Assembly (NCBI GenBank): GCA_037043235.1
Contig: JAWRVZ010000049.1
Coordinates: 738,501-802,500 of the forward strand
Length of the DNA stretch: 64,000 nt
DNA from: Rhodeus uyekii
Lineage: Eukaryota; Chordata; Actinopteri; Cypriniformes; Acheilognathidae
Direction of reading: 5' to 3'
Shown here one piece after another: positions 60,701 through 64,000 of the stretch (within the stretch, counting starts at the first letter, position 1; every line of letters starts with the position of its first letter). The notes below the pieces were generated by a model. The model was given only the letters and a program-made list of their open reading frames with translations, ran no database searches and was not told the DNA's origin. The position numbers and the translations under genes were made by a program.

Positions 60701-61809
60701 CTTTCTCTCCGGCTTTGTGTGGATGTTCATTGAAGCTGTGCTGCTCTTCATCTGTGTGAAGAACCTATCACAGATCAGCTCCAAAAAGAAGGAGGGGTTT
60801 AGCAGTGGATTCCTGTGTGTGATTGGATATACGGTTGCTCTGGTTGTGGTGAGCGTGTCTGTCGGGCTGCTTCCTGAAGGATACGGCAGCGAACAGTGAG
60901 GAATTGTTTTGTTAGTTTGTTTAGAGGCAAATGCAATAGCTCAGGGCTCTTTTTCTGCATCTGATGAAATATTATTTTAACACGTGCTATATAAAAGCAA
61001 CTCTCAAGGTTAAAAGCTTGAAAATATGTATAATAACAAAAATAAACTAAACAAACTCGTTGTTTTATTGTTTTCCTCCAAAAAGCTGCTGGATTAAAAC
61101 TGATAAAGGCTTTCTCTGGAGTTTTCTGGGTCCTGTTTGTTTTATTCTAGCAGTAAGTACAATTATTATTTTTTATTATTTCTCTTATGATTTCTCATAT
61201 TATATTAATATGTGATTTAATTATTATTTGTCCACTTTTCAGTTGAACATAATTCTCTTCATTAACATCATCATCAATCTGAACTCAACTCTCAAAAATC
61301 TGAACGCTGAAGTTTCACAGATGAAACAAACCAAGTAACAAACAGTATAATTTAAAGACTCCATAGGAAAATAATACGTAGTCATAAAAGACACATTGAC
61401 TGTTTTTTCTTTCTGTCTGCAGGACTAGAACATTTAAAACACTGGCTCAGTTTGTGGTTCTTGGTTGCTCCTGGATTCTGGGTTTCTTCACTAATGGCAG
61501 GAAGGAGCTGGAGATCCTCTTTCTGATCTTGAACTCCCAGCAGGGAACCTTCATCTTCCTGATCTATTGTTTCCTGAATAATGAGGTCAGACATCACTAA
61601 ATTTACCATTATATTTCATTTCAAAACTGAATACGAAAGAATATTACAGTTGTTCTTATCTGTTTATTATAGTTATACAGTACTGTGATTCATGAGTTTC
61701 AGAAGTTAAGTTGATGTCATTCAGCTGCACTTGTCTCATTCTTCTCCAGATCAGACAGCAGTACAGGAAATTCTTCAGATGTCTTTGCTGTGGACGCAAA
61801 CAACACTGA
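51720..61809 (+). CDS. Gene D: complete ADGRE-like adhesion GPCR with one D8C module
   Basis: Seventeen coding exons: 51720-51738 (ATG), 51879-51923, 52497-52553, 54595-55011, 55101-55157, 57239-57270, 57968-58036, 58152-58338, 59595-59711, 59854-60035, 60142-60303, 60379-60585, 60663-60895, 61086-61152, 61243-61334, 61423-61585 and 61750-61809 (TGA). They total 2166 nt, or 721 residues, and all phases fit. Residues 1-40 are a hydrophobic signal segment, 41-179 the D8C module, 180-198 a Ser/Thr linker, and about 199-394 the GAIN region. The GPS spans 395-448, with predicted cleavage between Leu434 and Ser435; the seven helices and a short CLCCGRKQH tail follow. The acceptor before 61086 is aaaaag, weaker than the aaacag of gene A. 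Introns hold DIRS, minisatellite and other inserts. It lies head to head with gene C. Subfamily is inferred from TM5-TM6 motifs. Confidence 0.9.
52930..53130 (+). repeat. Degenerate tandem repeat, about 30-bp unit
   Basis: Six or so imperfect units built on catgatttagcac and aatttgcat with tcgctaa, in the gene D intron before the D8C exon. Confidence 0.7.
53136..53830. mobile_element. Tigger/pogo-like MITE fragment
   Basis: Begins tacctcggttttcgagttta and continues gttccaagagctcgtaactc, typical of pogo/Tigger ends. The rest is non-coding, GC-richer DNA. The right end was not defined. Confidence 0.45.
54595..55011 (+). CDS. Gene D exon: D8C module with altered cysteines
   Basis: A 417-nt phase 1-1 exon. 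The fold signature is clear (DDPWRS, SWSGWYRLFINNMSAHIPD, WIRGGHP, VKACPDNYYVYEL, AYC). Three of the ten cysteines found in the A and C modules are replaced: DTC is DLY, RDVC is RDVF, and TLC is TLR. An insert of about 14 residues before the CC pair brings one new cysteine (KDCFRSK). The frame is fully open, so this looks like divergence rather than decay. Confidence 0.87.
55645..56710 (+). mobile_element. DIRS-like element fragment in a gene D intron
   Basis: The left part has a promoter-like terminal repeat (ggctagtgagatttgcatgc; gggtataaatagg) like the one near 25335. The middle has a gag-like remnant (56178-56465, with EDQMLIAALERVGFHPPERG). The right end has tttcagggaactagggttac. Outside it, the intron aligns with two separated parts of gene A (about 5220-5295 and 11480 on), so it marks the place where D lacks D8C modules 2 and 3. 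Confidence 0.6.
58489..59420 (+). other. GC-rich inserted segment with long Pro/Ser-rich ORFs, unknown
   Basis: Absent from the matching intron of gene A, which continues differently after gttttaaaag. Two overlapping plus-strand frames are open (58686-59420, 244 codons; 58790-59404, 204 codons), with many Pro, Ser and Leu and no recognised domain. Base composition is clearly richer in GC than the flanking introns. It may be a retroelement part or a processed insertion; I cannot name it. Confidence 0.4.
59854..61809 (+). CDS. Gene D exons for GAIN end, GPS, seven helices and tail
   Basis: 59854-60035 ends the GAIN region. 60142-60303 is the GPS exon (CVYW, GC, CSC, HL/S). 60379-60585 is TM1-TM2, 60663-60895 TM3-TM4, 61086-61152 loop 2 (HCWIKTDKGF), 61243-61334 TM5 and loop 3, 61423-61585 TM6-TM7, and 61750-61809 the tail. 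Exons and short introns up to 60895 are nearly the same as in genes A and C. The introns after that point differ. Confidence 0.88.
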
Positions 61810-61863
61810 GTATCAAAACAATCATCTTCAGAAAAAAAGTGGAATTTAGTATGTGTGTGTTTA

Positions 61864-61865
<2 letters not shown>

Positions 61866-61944
<79 letters not shown>
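61866..61944 (+). repeat. (AT)n microsatellite
   Basis: About 38 AT units 60 bp after the gene D stop codon, at the position of the (TATC)n array after gene A. Confidence 0.95.
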
Positions 61945-61947
<3 letters not shown>

Positions 61948-62379
61948 CTCAATGTTTTTGTATAATAAATGTCATTGCCTCAGCTTCTTTATGCAAATAG
62001 AAAATGTATAGAACATTTTTAAAAACACTTTGCAAGTTCCTGAATATTACAGCTGTCAATAGATTATTATTGATGTGAAGATTATGTATATTTCTTTACT
62101 TACCTTAAACATTTAAAAATATGTCTATAGACACATTTTTTTTTTAAACTCTAATATTTTTTGTTTACTTAATATAAAATATGAATCTGAATATGTAAAA
62201 ATTATTTCATATAAATAAAAATCCATTTGCATGTGGTAAATATTTGACTTTACATTGTACTGAATCATAAGCCACTTTTCCAAATGGTATGGTATGATAT
62301 AGTTCATTTTCCACAATCTGATGACAGAGTTCTTTGGAATGAAATAAAAACATGCCAGTTGTTGCCTTGGTAACACGAG

Positions 62380-63240
62380 TTTACAGATGTCATGGTTGTG
62401 CTAATATGCATACATTTATAAAGTAATGCACATATAATCATGTGTTAATGTAAAATTCATAGACAACTAAACCATTTATTATTGATTAAACTGTTAAACA
62501 TGTTAGTGTGATATTTATTTCATGTTCATAATTGTGCTACATTTACATTAATTCCATAGTAGTTTTCTCCTACTATGGAATTTTAGGGAAGAAATAGAGA
62601 CATAAGGCTGAGTGAATGAGGGAGGACAGGTGGAATTTTTTTTTTTTTAAATAACGAGGGAACAAGACGGGCGGGGTTACACAATGACAGGACACAAACA
62701 ACGCAGCCAATGCGAATAAGCATAAGCCGTGTGTCCACATCAAACTGCGCACAACACAAGACACAACATGAAAGCACGTGGCCAATGTGAACACGAACTG
62801 CGTGCTACACAACAACACACGCTGACAAGAGAGCTTGCAGTCACATGACCTCACAAAAGAGCATGAGCACGACCAAATACTCTTCTCGTGCACTAACAAC
62901 AAAAGACAAACACATGGAGCATGAATGGCCAAATCCCAACACAAATCAGAAATGGAACAAGACCGAAGTGCTGAGATTGAACATCAACCCCCGCACAAGA
63001 CACTTCACAGACAAGAGAGCGACAGACACAACACGACACGACAGTAGGGCAGTATCAGTCAAAGTCAAAAGAGTTGAAATTCTTTAACTCTCAGACCCTA
63101 GGTGCAACCAGGTTACATTAACAGTAACAACAACAACAAAAATATTTATGTATCAACAACACCAAAAAAAAAAAAAATTAGATATAAAAATAAATAAATA
63201 TTACTAATAGATAAAATAGATTAAGGAAATAAAGAGATAA
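62380..63240. other. Gene-free 3' flank of gene D
   Basis: The homology with the gene A flank ends near 62360. About 62590-63070 is GC-richer with dispersed cac/aca-rich sequence and may be an old LTR; no ends were recognised. Short A and T tracts follow. Confidence 0.35.
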
Positions 63241-63244
63241 AGTC

Positions 63245-64000
63245 GTGATGGTAAAGACATTTGGGGGGGGGGGGGGGGGATTCAGAGATCAGGTGCGTGG
63301 GGCAGAAGAGAGGAGAAGGGGCAGAGACGGGAGGGAGTTCAATGCCCTGACAGCTTGGGTATGAAGCTGTCCTTCAGTCTGCTGGTCCTTGCCTGGATAT
63401 CAGCAGACAGAAGAGGCTGTGGGATGGGTGGGGTCTCTCGCAATAATGAGGGCTTTCCGGGAGAGGCGGGAGTTGTAAATATCCTGGAGGGGTGGGAGAG
63501 AAACACCAACGATCTTCTCAGCTGCTCTCACTATGCGCTGAAGTGCTTTTTGGCAGGATGTGTTGCAGGCGCCATACCACACAGTGATGCAGCTGGTCAG
63601 ATACTCTTGATGGTGCCTCTGTAGAAGGTGTGCATGATGGGGGCTGGTGCTCCGGCTCTTCTCAGCTTACGGAGAAAGTAGAGTCGCTGCTGTGCTTTCT
63701 TGGTCAGTGCTGTGATGTTGGCGGTCCAGGAGAGGTCTTCTGTGATATGCATACCCAGAAATGTGGTGCTCCTCACTCTTTCCACGGTCGCACCACTGAT
63801 GGTCAGAGGAGCATGCTGGGTGTGCATTCTCCTGAAGTTAACAACAATCTCCTTCGTCTTCTCCACGTTCAGAGAGAGATTGTTGTCGCCGCACCACCTG
63901 GCCAGGCGGCTCACCTCGCTCCTGAAGTTTGTCTCATCGCCGTTGGTAATGAGACCAACTACAGTCATGTCATCCGCAAACTTGATGAAGAGATTGCTGT
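63245..64000 (-). mobile_element. Rex/CR1-like LINE, 3' part, continuing beyond the window
   Basis: Minus-strand frames give the end of a reverse transcriptase. The motif FADDMTVVGLI is at the window edge, then RLARWCGDNNLSLNVEKTKE, FLGMHITEDLSW and KKAQQRLYFLRKLRRAG (63968-63597). Another frame continues it as MWYGACNTSCQKALQRIVRA, ending near 63400. A G homopolymer (about 63264-63279) lies in the 3' region. The 5' part lies outside the window. Confidence 0.85.

Noticed and set aside
61731..62000. ORFs with YI repeats on both strands
   Set aside because: Translation of the (AT)n array; the first part is an out-of-frame reading of the gene D last exon.

Overview
The window looks like nuclear DNA of a teleost fish, most likely a cyprinid. 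Genes are split into small exons with GT/AG introns, the intergenic DNA is AT-rich, and the repeats are typical of cyprinids: DIRS-like elements, a chromodomain Ty3/Gypsy element, L2- and Rex/CR1-like LINEs, a PIF/Harbinger element, hAT and pogo-type MITEs, tRNA-derived SINEs and many microsatellites. No bacterial features, rRNA genes or CRISPR arrays were seen.

The cellular genes are three paralogues of one adhesion G-protein-coupled receptor (aGPCR). The seven-helix part resembles the ADGRE (CD97/EMR) subfamily. In place of the EGF repeats of mammalian ADGREs, the ectodomain carries the cysteine-rich module of uromodulin, GP2 and OIT3 (D8C or decoy module). Each module is one symmetrical phase 1-1 exon. 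Gene A (+, about 0.5-19.5 kb) has three modules and an intact frame in every exon seen, but its first exon was not found. Gene C (-, 44.3 to 27.6 kb) has one module and looks like a decaying copy: one exon is a base short, one splice donor is AT, TM6 is altered, no last exon was found, and about 10.8 kb of nested transposons sit in one intron. Gene D (+, 51.7-61.8 kb) has one module and is complete: 17 exons, 2166 nt, 721 codons plus stop.

C and D lie head to head. Their 5' ends carry a matching promoter/first-exon block, and a third, orphan copy lies between them. From 19.5 to 27.5 kb, between A and C (tail to tail), are a (TATC)n array, a truncated LTR, two broken DIRS elements and a copy of an unrecognised small membrane-protein ORF. 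A second copy of that ORF lies in the last intron of A. The nested block at 28.15-38.95 kb is an L2-like LINE (+) split by a 5.3 kb Gypsy element (-) with a GTCTG target duplication, and by a Harbinger element that itself holds a LINE tail. The window ends inside a Rex/CR1-like LINE on the minus strand.

All exon limits come from reading splice signals, keeping phase and comparing the three copies by eye. No alignment or database search was run. Family names rest on motifs recognised in the translations.
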